Assembly (NCBI RefSeq): GCF_000227745.2
Contig: NC_018012.1
Location: forward strand, 124,001-188,000
Source: Thiocystis violascens DSM 198
GTDB lineage: Bacteria; Pseudomonadota; Gammaproteobacteria; Chromatiales; Chromatiaceae
Direction of reading: 5' to 3'
DNA length: 64,000 nt
The notes under the pieces are model-generated. The model was not told the origin of the DNA. It saw only the letters and a list, made by a program, of their open reading frames with translations, and did no database searches. Every line of letters starts with the position of its first letter. Position 1 is the first letter of the stretch. This document shows, in pieces, positions 52,411 to 60,330 of the stretch. The position numbers and the translations under genes were made by a program.

Positions 52411-53754
52411 TCAATCGGAATCCGCCTTCAATGGCGTCAAACTTGAGTTGGGATCAAGCTGACGAACCCAGAGGTCCAACTTGGCCAATTCGGCGGGAAG
52501 GTCGGAGATCGCCGCGTTTGCCGATTCGCGGCTGGCATGCAGGCTGTGAATGAGGGCGAACCAGGGACGGCCCCGATAGGTTTCCTGCTTGTAATACACC
52601 CTGGATGGAAGTGGGGCGATGCGCGTGTAACTCAGGAGTTTTTCGAGCGAAAAGAAACCGATCAACTGCAGCGAATAGGGCGTTTCGCCAACACGGATGT
52701 TCCCTGAAACCGGCTCCGCAGCAGATTCGGCAGCGTTTGAAACCAAGGGAGTATCAGGAGCTTTTTCATTCGGTGTCGGCGCGGATTCACTCGCTCGCGA
52801 TGGTTCGCGTGGAGGCGTTGGCTCATGGGCCTGGAGCGGTCGGGAGTCAGCTTCGGCTTTCGCTTGCCGCGCATCCGCCTCGGCCTTCTCTTTCGCGGCC
52901 CGCGCATCCGCTTCGGCTTTTGCGATCATTTCCGCATCGGCTTTCGCTTTCGCTTCCTGTTGAGTTGCGTCCGTGCTGGAGCCAGAGTCCGCAGGCTCCT
53001 TACCGCTCGCTTCCGATACCGGCGCAGCCTCGCCGAGGCTATCCAGCGTCTTGGACATTGATTTGATCGCAAGGGATAGATTCAACAGCTTTTCTTGGGT
53101 CAGTTGGTTCTGTGCGACGTTGTCCGGGAGCTTGACCTGGACCTGTTGAATCGCTTGTCGGAGTTCGGCAATTTCGTCGACCGCAGCCTTCCGGCCATTC
53201 TCGAACCTGGAATATAAAAAGGCCATGGCAACCGCGACCAGAACCCCAAAGAGGAGAAAGCCAATCGCCGTCATCGTACCCTGACGCCTCAAGCTGCCGT
53301 CGATCTCCTCGCGATTGCTCTGCCAGGTTTTCTGGGACTGACTCGCGGTCAGCCGCCGGTCCTCATCGACGCCGGCAAGGCGTGTCATGAGCGACGACTC
53401 GGTTTTTCGGATATCGGCCCTCTGTTGCTCCACACTGGACTTGAGGGTATTGATCTGGGTCGCCTGCTCCGTCAGCCGTCTGAGCAGATCGCGGCTTTCG
53501 TAACCCGGAGCCGCGTCATTGCCACGGGCGGCGGCTGGCCAGCCCCGCTCATCTTTGCGGCTATCCCGATCATGCGCGAGTTGGGCGTCTCGTCCGCCGA
53601 CGGGGGGGATACCCGCCCCCCTGGCGGCCTGACCGAGGGGCGAGTTCCGACCGGATAGCGTGTCGCCCGCTGTCGGAGTGACGGCAGAGCGCGGCAGTGT
53701 CGTCTCCGCGTTATTGGTCTGAGCGCGAGGATCGATTTTTTTCTCGTTTCCCAT
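52411..53754 (-). CDS. Membrane-anchored coiled-coil SPOR-domain protein
   Basis: This is a 447-residue protein from the ATG at 53754. The cytoplasmic N-terminus includes a coiled coil (RRLTEQATQINTLKSSVEQQ), one membrane helix (MTAIGFLLFGVLVAVAMAFL), then periplasmic coiled regions with A-K-A/E-A-D repeats and a C-terminal SPOR domain (YSLQLIGFFSLEKLLSY to WFALIHSLHASRESAN). SPOR domains bind denuded septal peptidoglycan, so this is DamX-like and likely septal. The Ala/Lys/Asp repeat tract (about 290-325) may vary in length. Confidence 0.8.
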   Translation of the reverse strand: MGNEKKIDPRAQTNNAETTLPRSAVTPTAGDTLSGRNSPLGQAARGAGIPPVGGRDAQLAHDRDSRKDERGWPAAARGNDAAPGYESRDLLRRLTEQATQINTLKSSVEQQRADIRKTESSLMTRLAGVDEDRRLTASQSQKTWQSNREEIDGSLRRQGTMTAIGFLLFGVLVAVAMAFLYSRFENGRKAAVDEIAELRQAIQQVQVKLPDNVAQNQLTQEKLLNLSLAIKSMSKTLDSLGEAAPVSEASGKEPADSGSSTDATQQEAKAKADAEMIAKAEADARAAKEKAEADARQAKAEADSRPLQAHEPTPPREPSRASESAPTPNEKAPDTPLVSNAAESAAEPVSGNIRVGETPYSLQLIGFFSLEKLLSYTRIAPLPSRVYYKQETYRGRPWFALIHSLHASRESANAAISDLPAELAKLDLWVRQLDPNSSLTPLKADSD

Positions 53755-53985
53755 GAGCAATGCATCCCGATGCTGATGTATTTCGACCTGATCGACGGTA
53801 AGTATCGGCATCCGCATCGACGACGGCAATTAAAACCACGTCTATTAAGCTGGTATTTTATCTTGATTGAAGGCGTGCCAGCTTCTGGCCGTCAGCCTCC
53901 GCCAATGCGTCTCAAGGCAGTCCGTGCGCGCTGACTGGCTTGGTGTATGCTTTGCGCAGTTAACCCGGACGCAGAGGAGCAACCC

Positions 53986-54315
53986 ATGCATCCGCTGCCG
54001 CATTACGACCCCGACGCCCCCTACCCGGAGAGCGATGGCCAGCCGATGGCGGAGAACGCCGAGCAGTATGACTGGCTGGTCAAGATCAAGGAGAACCTGG
54101 AGATCCTGTTCGCCGCGGAGCCGAATGTCTTCGTGGCCGGAGATCTGTTCTGGTATCCGGTGGCGGACCGGCGCGTCGCCGGCCCGATCGCGCCCGACGT
54201 GATGGTCGTGCTTGGCCGTCCCAAGGGGCGGCGCGGCTGCTACTGCAGACACCCTGGATCGCCGCGCGGGACAGCAGGCCGAGAGTTCGCGCTACCAGTT
54301 GTTGTGCGTCGATGA
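53986..54315 (+). pseudogene. Uma2-family (DUF820) endonuclease, N-terminal fragment
   Basis: MHPLPHYDPDAPYPESDGQP through NVFVAGDLFWYPV and GPIAPDVMVVLGRPKGRRG is the start of a Uma2/DUF820 PD-(D/E)XK protein, including the P-D-V strand. After about residue 85 similarity ends and the frame becomes unrelated. The missing part carries the E-x-K catalytic residues. Confidence 0.6.
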
Positions 54316-54341
54316 CCTCGGTCATGGCCATGGTCTCCAGC

Positions 54342-54899
<558 letters not shown>

Positions 54900-54930
54900 T
54901 CATGTCGAAGAATATGATCATATAAGTGTA

Positions 54931-54946
54931 AAGCATTCTCGTTTAT
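54931..54946. promoter_or_regulatory. Candidate Fur box upstream of the flavodoxin
   Basis: On the minus strand ATAAACGAGAATGCTT resembles the AATGAGAATGATT half of a Fur box, 40-55 bp upstream of the flavodoxin start. It is weaker than the site at 1433-1451. Confidence 0.3.
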
Positions 54947-55067
54947 ATGGCCAAGCCCGTCCCTGGATCAAGGAGGATGCCGACGAAGAGGTGGACACCG
55001 CCTAGGCGGCATGGACGCGGCCCGCCGCGCTGGGGTCCATGAGTCCGTGATCCGTAGGTTGCGACCA

Positions 55068-55142
55068 ATGGAGCAGGCACAGTTCGCTTTCGTGTGGAAC
55101 AACGGCAACGCCGACCGCGTTGAGATTTGCGACTACCATTGA
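55068..55142 (+). pseudogene. HigB toxin C-terminal remnant
   Basis: The last codons before higA read QFAFVWNNGNADRVEICDYH and TGA, the conserved end of HigB/RelE-type RNases (W-x-N/D-G..V-x-I-x-D-Y-H). Upstream sequence has lost the rest of the toxin. Confidence 0.7.
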
Positions 55143-55151
55143 GGCAACGGC

Positions 55152-55442
55152 ATGGACAGGATCAAGAATATCCACCCCGGCGAGGTGCTCCGCGAGGAAT
55201 TCCTGGAACCGATGGGCATCAGCCAATACCGCCTGGTAAAACAGATCGGCATTCCGGCGATGCGGATCAGCGAAATCTGCGCCGGGAAGCGGGCCATCAC
55301 CGCCGACACCGCGTTGCGTTTTTCCCGTGCCTTGGGTACGACGTCGGGCTTCTGGCTGTCCTTACAGGCCGATTACGACACTGAGGAAGTGCTGCGCGCT
55401 CGGGGCGATGAGTTGTCACGGATTCAACCGCTGGCCGCCTGA
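55152..55442 (+). CDS. higA: HigA-type antitoxin, orphan
   Basis: This 96-residue XRE-family helix-turn-helix protein: IHPGEVLREEFLEPMGISQY, then the recognition region IPAMRISEICAGKRAITADT and FWLSLQADYD. These are the standard HigA blocks. It starts 9 bp after the remnant toxin gene. With HigB truncated it may act only as an orphan repressor. Confidence 0.88.
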   Translation: MDRIKNIHPGEVLREEFLEPMGISQYRLVKQIGIPAMRISEICAGKRAITADTALRFSRALGTTSGFWLSLQADYDTEEVLRARGDELSRIQPLAA

Positions 55443-55619
55443 GTCCGTCGGCTGGAGCGCGAACCTCGGCGTGATGTCGAACCTGGATGCTAGGGTTCAC
55501 TCTCGTTCATCCCAGCCTACTCGGGCTGATCCGTCAGTGCGACTTGGAAGGGTTTGGTCGCGATTTCCTAGGCGCTGGCGGCGCTGACGAAAACGGCGTT
55601 GGTCGCATCGAGCAGCCGC

Positions 55620-55952
55620 TTATTCGCGCCGCTTAAACCTCTCACAGGCGAACAGGTCGCCAAATTGATCGCAAAGCTCCGTGCAGGCCGTGCGATCCCC
55701 GCGCTGGCACCATCTCTCGCGATAGGTACGCTCTGACTGTCTCTCGAATCCACGGTTTGAAATGAACGCGCTGGCCTTCGCCATCAGCTCGCGTAGCGAG
55801 CCGAGCGCGCCATCGAGCCCCGTCCGGTAAGCAAGCCCCGACACCTGATCGGAAAGCGTGGAGTTCCGCTCCAGGATACGCCCTTCATAGAGCAGGTAAC
55901 CGCCTCCGACGACGATGATCAGGGCCACGACCAGCAACAGTTTCTTGAGCAT
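55620..55952 (-). CDS. Small Cys-containing membrane-anchored protein
   Basis: This 110-residue protein starts MLKKLLLVVALIIVVGGGYL, a single membrane anchor. The outside part ends RWCQRGDRTACTELCDQFGD..ACERF with four or five cysteines, probably disulfide-bonded in the periplasm. The ATG at 55952 is the natural signal-anchor start. Family not recognised. Confidence 0.6.
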   Translation of the reverse strand: MLKKLLLVVALIIVVGGGYLLYEGRILERNSTLSDQVSGLAYRTGLDGALGSLRELMAKASAFISNRGFERQSERTYRERWCQRGDRTACTELCDQFGDLFACERFKRRE

Positions 55953-56010
55953 GCAGTTTTCCTGGATCAAGATGGTGAATGACAAAAGCCTCTTTTACCC
56001 GTCACCCCCC

Positions 56011-56035
56011 GTGGGTTTCGCTTCGCTCTACCCAC
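56011..56035. repeat. GTGGGTTTCGC hairpin
   Basis: GTGGGT and ACCCAC arms around TTCGCTTCGCTCT form a known-type dispersed hairpin related to the GATGGGT copies. Confidence 0.7.
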
Positions 56036-56059
56036 GCTACGCCACACTGCAATAAGTTA

Positions 56060-56108
56060 AGGATTTTCCGTTCGCCCTTCGACAAGCTCAGGGCGAACGG
56101 AAAATCCT
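56060..56108. repeat. Palindrome, CCGTTCGCCC variant
   Basis: Arms AGGATTTTCCGTTCGCCC and its exact complement surround TTCGACAAGCTCA. The core belongs to the widespread CCGTTCG/TTCGACAAGCTCA palindrome class; the outer AGGATTTT extends the perfect pairing. Confidence 0.85.
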
Positions 56109-56118
56109 GGGCGCCTGA

Positions 56119-56182
56119 AAGTTAAGCCGTTCATGGTTCGACTCTTCGACGGGCTCAGGACTCACCACGAACGGCTTAACTT
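56119..56182. repeat. Palindrome, CCGTTCATGGT family
   Basis: Arms AAGTTAAGCCGTTCATGGT and ACCACGAACGGCTTAACTT (one mismatch) flank a 26-base loop containing a short hairpin. The outer AAGTT is specific to this copy. The following AATGGCAGTG is shared with the copy at 62608-62664. Confidence 0.8.
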
Positions 56183-56195
56183 AATGGCAGTGACG

Positions 56196-57182
56196 CTACG
56201 CCACGCCATCCCGCGCAGCCTGGGTCGGGTCGAGCCACAGGAGGTGGTTGTCCCAGACGCCGGTGGCGGTGTGGATGCGTTCCGGAGTGCCGCCGGGGAT
56301 CAGGCGGTGGACCTCGCCGGTGGCGCCGGTGATGAGGTAGGCGCCGTCGCAGGCGAGGGCGGCACCGTAGGGCTGACGGATGTCATAGCTGGCGATGAGG
56401 CGGGCTTCGGTCAGGTTCCAGAGGGTGACGAGGTTGCTCTTGGGGCAGGTGACCAGGGCGGTGCCGCTGGCGCCGACGCCGAGGTGACGGATGCTGAGCT
56501 GGTGGTGGGGCAGGCGATGCTGCTCCAGAATCCGGCCGCTGGCGCTGTCGAGATAGGCCAGGCTGGGATCCATGGTGGCGAGGTTGAGCTTGCGCCGACG
56601 CAGGTCGGGGTGGGTCTCGATGCCACCGTTGGCGACCGCTAGGGTGCGCCCGTCGGAGAGCAGGCGCACGTCGTGCGGGCCGATGCCGCCGCTCGGCATC
56701 TCATCCAGCACGCGGTAGTCCTGGGCGTCGCGCACCCGCACCAGGCCGGTGCTGTCGCGGTAGCGGTTCTCGGTGGTATAGAGGCGCGTCCCGTCGTGAC
56801 TGAAGACGCCATGGCCGAAGAAGTAATGCCCCTCGTCGGCGGGTACGTCGGCGGTGATGGCGCCGCGCTTCAGGTCGATCTCCCACAGGCGGTCGCCCGG
56901 CCGCCGCGCGAAGCAGACGACGTGATCCGGCTTGCCGGGGTGGCGGCAGAGCCCGTGACCGCGCAGCGGCAGTTCGAGCCGTCCGCCGCGCGTCCCGGCG
57001 GGCTCGCTCCAGACCAGCCAGTCGCGGCGCGCCTCGCCTTTGCCGGCGTAGAAGGCGGAGACCAGCCGCCCCTCGGGTAGCGCCTCGGCGCTCTTCGTCC
57101 AGCCCAGGCGCGGCAGCGGCAGCGCGGCCAGACCCAGACCGGCGAGTAGCCGCCGGCGGCGACGGTCGAGCGGATCGCGCAT
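56196..57182 (-). CDS. DUF1513 Tat-exported beta-propeller protein
   Basis: This 328-residue protein has an N-terminal twin-arginine type signal (DRRRRRLLAGLGLAALPLP). The body has propeller-like repeats with HYFFGHGVFSHDGTRLYTTE, GPHDVRLLSDGRTLAVANGG and SIRHLGVGASGTALVTCP. DUF1513 proteins usually follow imelysin genes, as here (start 1 bp beyond the imelysin stop). A periplasmic role in iron-linked metabolism is inferred. Confidence 0.85.
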   Translation of the reverse strand: MRDPLDRRRRRLLAGLGLAALPLPRLGWTKSAEALPEGRLVSAFYAGKGEARRDWLVWSEPAGTRGGRLELPLRGHGLCRHPGKPDHVVCFARRPGDRLWEIDLKRGAITADVPADEGHYFFGHGVFSHDGTRLYTTENRYRDSTGLVRVRDAQDYRVLDEMPSGGIGPHDVRLLSDGRTLAVANGGIETHPDLRRRKLNLATMDPSLAYLDSASGRILEQHRLPHHQLSIRHLGVGASGTALVTCPKSNLVTLWNLTEARLIASYDIRQPYGAALACDGAYLITGATGEVHRLIPGGTPERIHTATGVWDNHLLWLDPTQAARDGVA

Positions 57183-57183
57183 C

Positions 57184-58278
57184 TCAGTCTCCGTCCTGAT
57201 GGGTCTGGATCGGCAGCGCCAGGGTCTCGCCGGTGCCGGCGATCTGGTCCTGCAGCGCCTGGACCTGACGGTAGACTCCCTTGAGCCGGGACGGCTCGCG
57301 GTGCAGGGTGGCGGACAGCGTCTCCGCCGCTTCCGCCGTGTCCGGTTCCAACTCGGCCAGGGCGCGCTCGCCGCGGCTGATCATGTCCGCGGCGCGTTCG
57401 GGCTCCAGACCGGCGATCAGGGCGGCCAGCCCCGGTTGTCCCTCGGCGCCGGCCGCCAGCCGGTGCAGCGACTCCAGGGTCTCGCGCAGACCCGCGCGCG
57501 CGATCCCGGCGTGGGGTGCCTCGATCATCTCCAGCTTGAGACTGGACTCGCCGCGAAAGAAGCCGCTCGGTACACCGATGCGCTCCCAGAGCAGACGCTC
57601 GGTGACGTTGAGTCCCTCGGCGAAGATCACGGCGAGCGCCTCTTTCTGGCTGGGGATGGGCGAGCCGGGCGCGCCGGCGTCGGCGAAGGCGCGCCCGTAA
57701 TCCCCGGCCTAGCGCTGGCTGACCCCGGCGGTCAGATCCATGATCTCGCGGGTCAGGTCGGTGAGATGGGCGCAGCGCTGGTCGGCGGTCGCCGCCCCGG
57801 CCTCGACCGGGAGGAACAGCAGGTACTCGACGGCGGCATAGCCGCGCAGGTCGTCCGCCCCGCGCATGTGACCGAACTTGTCGGAGGCCACCGCGTGATC
57901 CAGCACGACGGCGTTCACCGGCCAGCTCCCGAGTCGGCGTTTCATGGTCACCTCGTCGGCCAGTCCGAACAGATAGGGCGCGGCGGCGCGCCAGGCGAGA
58001 TAGGTCGACCGCCAGGCATCCCGCGCCCGCTCCAGCTCTACGTCCGCGGGGTGGCGACAAAGCTGGCGGACGGTTTCGTCGAGCGTCTTCCCTTCTTTGG
58101 CGAGCCGGGTCATGGTCGGGACTGCGCCCTGATTCACGAGCGCGCTCAACACCGCTTGCGGCTTGGCCGGTGCGATGGGCGCGGTGGGATCGGAGCAGCC
58201 GGCCGCGGCGAGCGCGCCCGCGAGCGCGAGCCAGACCAAACCGGTCGGAACGCCCGAAGGCGGGTGGCGACGAATCAT
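57184..58278 (-). pseudogene. Imelysin-family lipoprotein gene with an in-frame TAG
   Basis: Both halves are in the same frame. The first (58278-57712) has a lipobox AAAGC, the domain start LSALVNQGAVPTMTRLA and YAAVEYLLFLPVEAG. The second (57708-57184) has FAEGLNVTERLLWERIGVPS and the C-terminal imelysin helices. They are separated only by TAG at 57709-57711, between GVSQR and AGDYGRAF. The usual residue at this place could be Trp (TGG), a single G-to-A change. Without suppression a 189-residue product results. Confidence 0.8.
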
Positions 58279-58494
58279 GCAGGAAAACTCCAGTCGATCA
58301 AGCGTGAAAGAGCGTTTGGCCCCGCCGCTGAAGCGGTGACGGACGCGGTGTAAACATCCTTGGGGTCAAGTCGGACCCGGCGCATCAGGTCATTTCCGAA
58401 AAAACCTGACCGTGATTCCGTTCGTCCCGAGTCCGCTCGCTGCAAGGACAGGTCCGTCGAATGGGACGCGCGGGAAATCCGGAACCTCGGCGCG

Positions 58495-58572
58495 TGAAGC
58501 CGTTCATGGTTAGAGAACCTCACCACGAACGGCTTCAGGTTGGTTCGAGGGCCTCACCACGAACGGCTTCAA
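58495..58572. repeat. One and a half CCGTTCGTGGT palindrome copies
   Basis: TGAAGCCGTTCATGGT pairs with ACCACGAACGGCTTCA (58495-58537), followed by a second right half with loop (TTCGAGGGCCTC) and ACCACGAACGGCTTC to 58572. This appears to be a partial duplication. The 320-base gap from 58279 to 58598 otherwise holds only the probable imelysin promoter. Confidence 0.75.
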
Positions 58573-58598
58573 ATTACCTGATCCCTTATCCCTTGCCC

Positions 58599-59693
58599 CT
58601 AAAAAGCCGGCTGCATATTGGTCGGCAGCACATCCAACTCCAGCACCAGGGTGACTTCCTCGATGTCTTTCTGCAGACGCTCGACCTCGCGATAGAGACG
58701 CTTGAGCCGGTTGGGCTGGTCGCGCAGTTCTTCGTGCAGCGGACGCCCGGTGTCATCCAGCTCCGCGATGGACTTGGCAAACCGGCGTTCGAGTCGGGCG
58801 GCCAGCTTGGGATCCTTGCGGGACAGCACGCCGTCACGGGTCGCGACCAGGGCCGCGACTCCGGTCGCGCCGTCGCCCAGCATCAGCAGGCGCAGTCCCT
58901 CCAGGCTCGCCCGCAAAGCCTCGCGCGAGGTGCCGCTGTGCCAGGCTTCCAGTCGCTCGGGGTCGGCCGGTCCCTCGAAAAAACCGCTCGCCGGGCCGAT
59001 GCGATCGCGTAGCATCCGCTCGGTGACGTTCAGTGCCTCGGCGATCGGCAGGCTGAGGGCATCGCCCGGCAGTAGGAAGGGCGCGCCGTCGCCGGCGGCG
59101 CGAAAACCGGACTCGCTCTCCTGCCGCCAGACCGCGAGCGCGAGCGCGGTCAGATCGGCGATCTCGGCGGTGGTGTCGGTCAGATGGGCACAGCGCTGGT
59201 CGCGGGTCGCCGTCCGCGCATCGCCGGGGACGAACAGCAGAAACTCGGCCGCCGCATAGCCGCGCGCGTCAGGGGAGCGCAACAGATGGCCCAGCTCGGG
59301 CGATGTCACCGCCCCGTCCAAGACCGTGGTATTCGCCGGTTCCTTGCCGATCCGTTTGCCCAGCTCCAACGCCTTCAGGGCGCCGAACTGAAAGGGTTCG
59401 GCGCGGCGCCAGGCAAGATAGGCCGTGCGCCAGGCGGCGCGTGCCCGCTCCAGGCCGGCGGCGTCCGGCCGCTCGCAGAGCGCCCGCACGGCCCCGGTCA
59501 GGTTCGCCCCGGCGTTCGCCAGGTCCGACAGCGTCGGACGCACGCCGGTCAGCGAGAACGTGGCCAGCACCTGGGATTCCGTCGGCGCGGCGCTGTCGGC
59601 GGCGGTTGGCGTGCCGGGCGTCAGCAGCAGCGCCGTCAGCGTCAGGGCCGACAGGCTCGGCAAGGCGGCGGGATAGTCGGCGTTTCGTGTCAT
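58599..59693 (-). CDS. Imelysin-family periplasmic protein
   Basis: This 364-residue protein has a signal peptide (LSALTLTALLLTPGTPTAA). The imelysin domain includes WRTAYLAWRRAEPFQFGAL, YAAAEFLLFVPGDARTATRD, EALNVTERMLRDRIGPASGF and a C-terminal helical hairpin. It is a paralogue of the adjacent TAG-interrupted gene. Imelysins are iron-responsive envelope proteins and may bind metal or haem-related ligands. Confidence 0.85.
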   Translation of the reverse strand: MTRNADYPAALPSLSALTLTALLLTPGTPTAADSAAPTESQVLATFSLTGVRPTLSDLANAGANLTGAVRALCERPDAAGLERARAAWRTAYLAWRRAEPFQFGALKALELGKRIGKEPANTTVLDGAVTSPELGHLLRSPDARGYAAAEFLLFVPGDARTATRDQRCAHLTDTTAEIADLTALALAVWRQESESGFRAAGDGAPFLLPGDALSLPIAEALNVTERMLRDRIGPASGFFEGPADPERLEAWHSGTSREALRASLEGLRLLMLGDGATGVAALVATRDGVLSRKDPKLAARLERRFAKSIAELDDTGRPLHEELRDQPNRLKRLYREVERLQKDIEEVTLVLELDVLPTNMQPAF

Positions 59694-59706
59694 AGTGACT
59701 CCAGTC

Positions 59707-59856
59707 TCACAGCGATTCGAGAAAAAACAGCAGGGCCGCGCGATCCGCCTGATCCAGGCGCATGAAACTCATGTCGTCCTCGCCATAGGGCAGCCAGGGC
59801 AGAGGGAGGACGGGGACCGGCGCGCTCCCCGGCGCGAAGGTATCGGATTCGCCCAT
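59707..59856 (-). CDS. 49-residue ORF, possible C-terminal remnant of a DUF1111 protein
   Basis: The peptide includes LPYGEDDMSFMRLDQADRA and LLFFLESL. Its end resembles the DRAALIEFVKS end of the DUF1111 oxidoreductase at 28.5 kb. In related clusters DUF1111 and imelysin genes are neighbours, so this may be what is left of one. It has an ATG with GGGAGG ten bases upstream, so a small functional protein is also possible. Confidence 0.45.
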   Translation of the reverse strand: MGESDTFAPGSAPVPVLPLPWLPYGEDDMSFMRLDQADRAALLFFLESL

Positions 59857-59874
59857 GACTGCCTCCCTGCCCGG

Positions 59875-60114
59875 TTAGCGCGCGGCCTCGCCGCTGGTGT
59901 AGATAAACACCCGTTCCGGCAGCGTCATGCCGTCGCCCAGCGCCACGTAATAGCCCTCCCGCTCCAGCGCCTGAGCAACGGTGGGATCGGTGTAGCGGGT
60001 CGAGTCGGGATCCTCGCCAGCCGGCAGCGGCGTCGCGCAACCCGCCAGCAGCAGCAACGCCGACAACGCCCCGACCGCCCCGCACAGTCTCCCACCGGGA
60101 ATGCAACCTCTCAT
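59875..60114 (-). CDS. Small lipoprotein
   Basis: This is a 79-residue protein from the ATG at 60114 with leader GALSALLLLAGC (lipobox LAGC). The mature region reads YTDPTVAQALEREGYYVALG and ends VFIYTSGEAAR. It is the first gene of the minus-strand imelysin cluster. Function unknown. Confidence 0.65.
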   Translation of the reverse strand: MRGCIPGGRLCGAVGALSALLLLAGCATPLPAGEDPDSTRYTDPTVAQALEREGYYVALGDGMTLPERVFIYTSGEAAR

Positions 60115-60179
60115 CGAATCCTCTCCATTATTTCGTGTCATTCAAATGCTGTCCGAACCAGCGCATCGCGTTCGCCCCG

Positions 60180-60294
60180 CCTGAAGCCGTTCGTGGTTCG
60201 AGTGCCTCACCACGAACGGCTTCAGGCTCCAAGTTCGAGGATTTTCCGTTCGTTCTGAGTCCTGAGGGTCGAACCATGAACGGCTTCAGGCTCC
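60180..60294. repeat. CCGTTCGTGGT palindrome followed by a mixed copy
   Basis: CCTGAAGCCGTTCGTGGT pairs with ACCACGAACGGCTTCAGG (60180-60226). A second structure to about 60294 joins a GAGGATTTTCCGTTCG half (as at 56060) to a ..CCATGAACGGCTTCAGG half, i.e. a hybrid of two palindrome types. Confidence 0.75.
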
Positions 60295-60330
60295 AGATCC
60301 AAAGGGGAGGGAACGAAGACCAGTTCGCGA

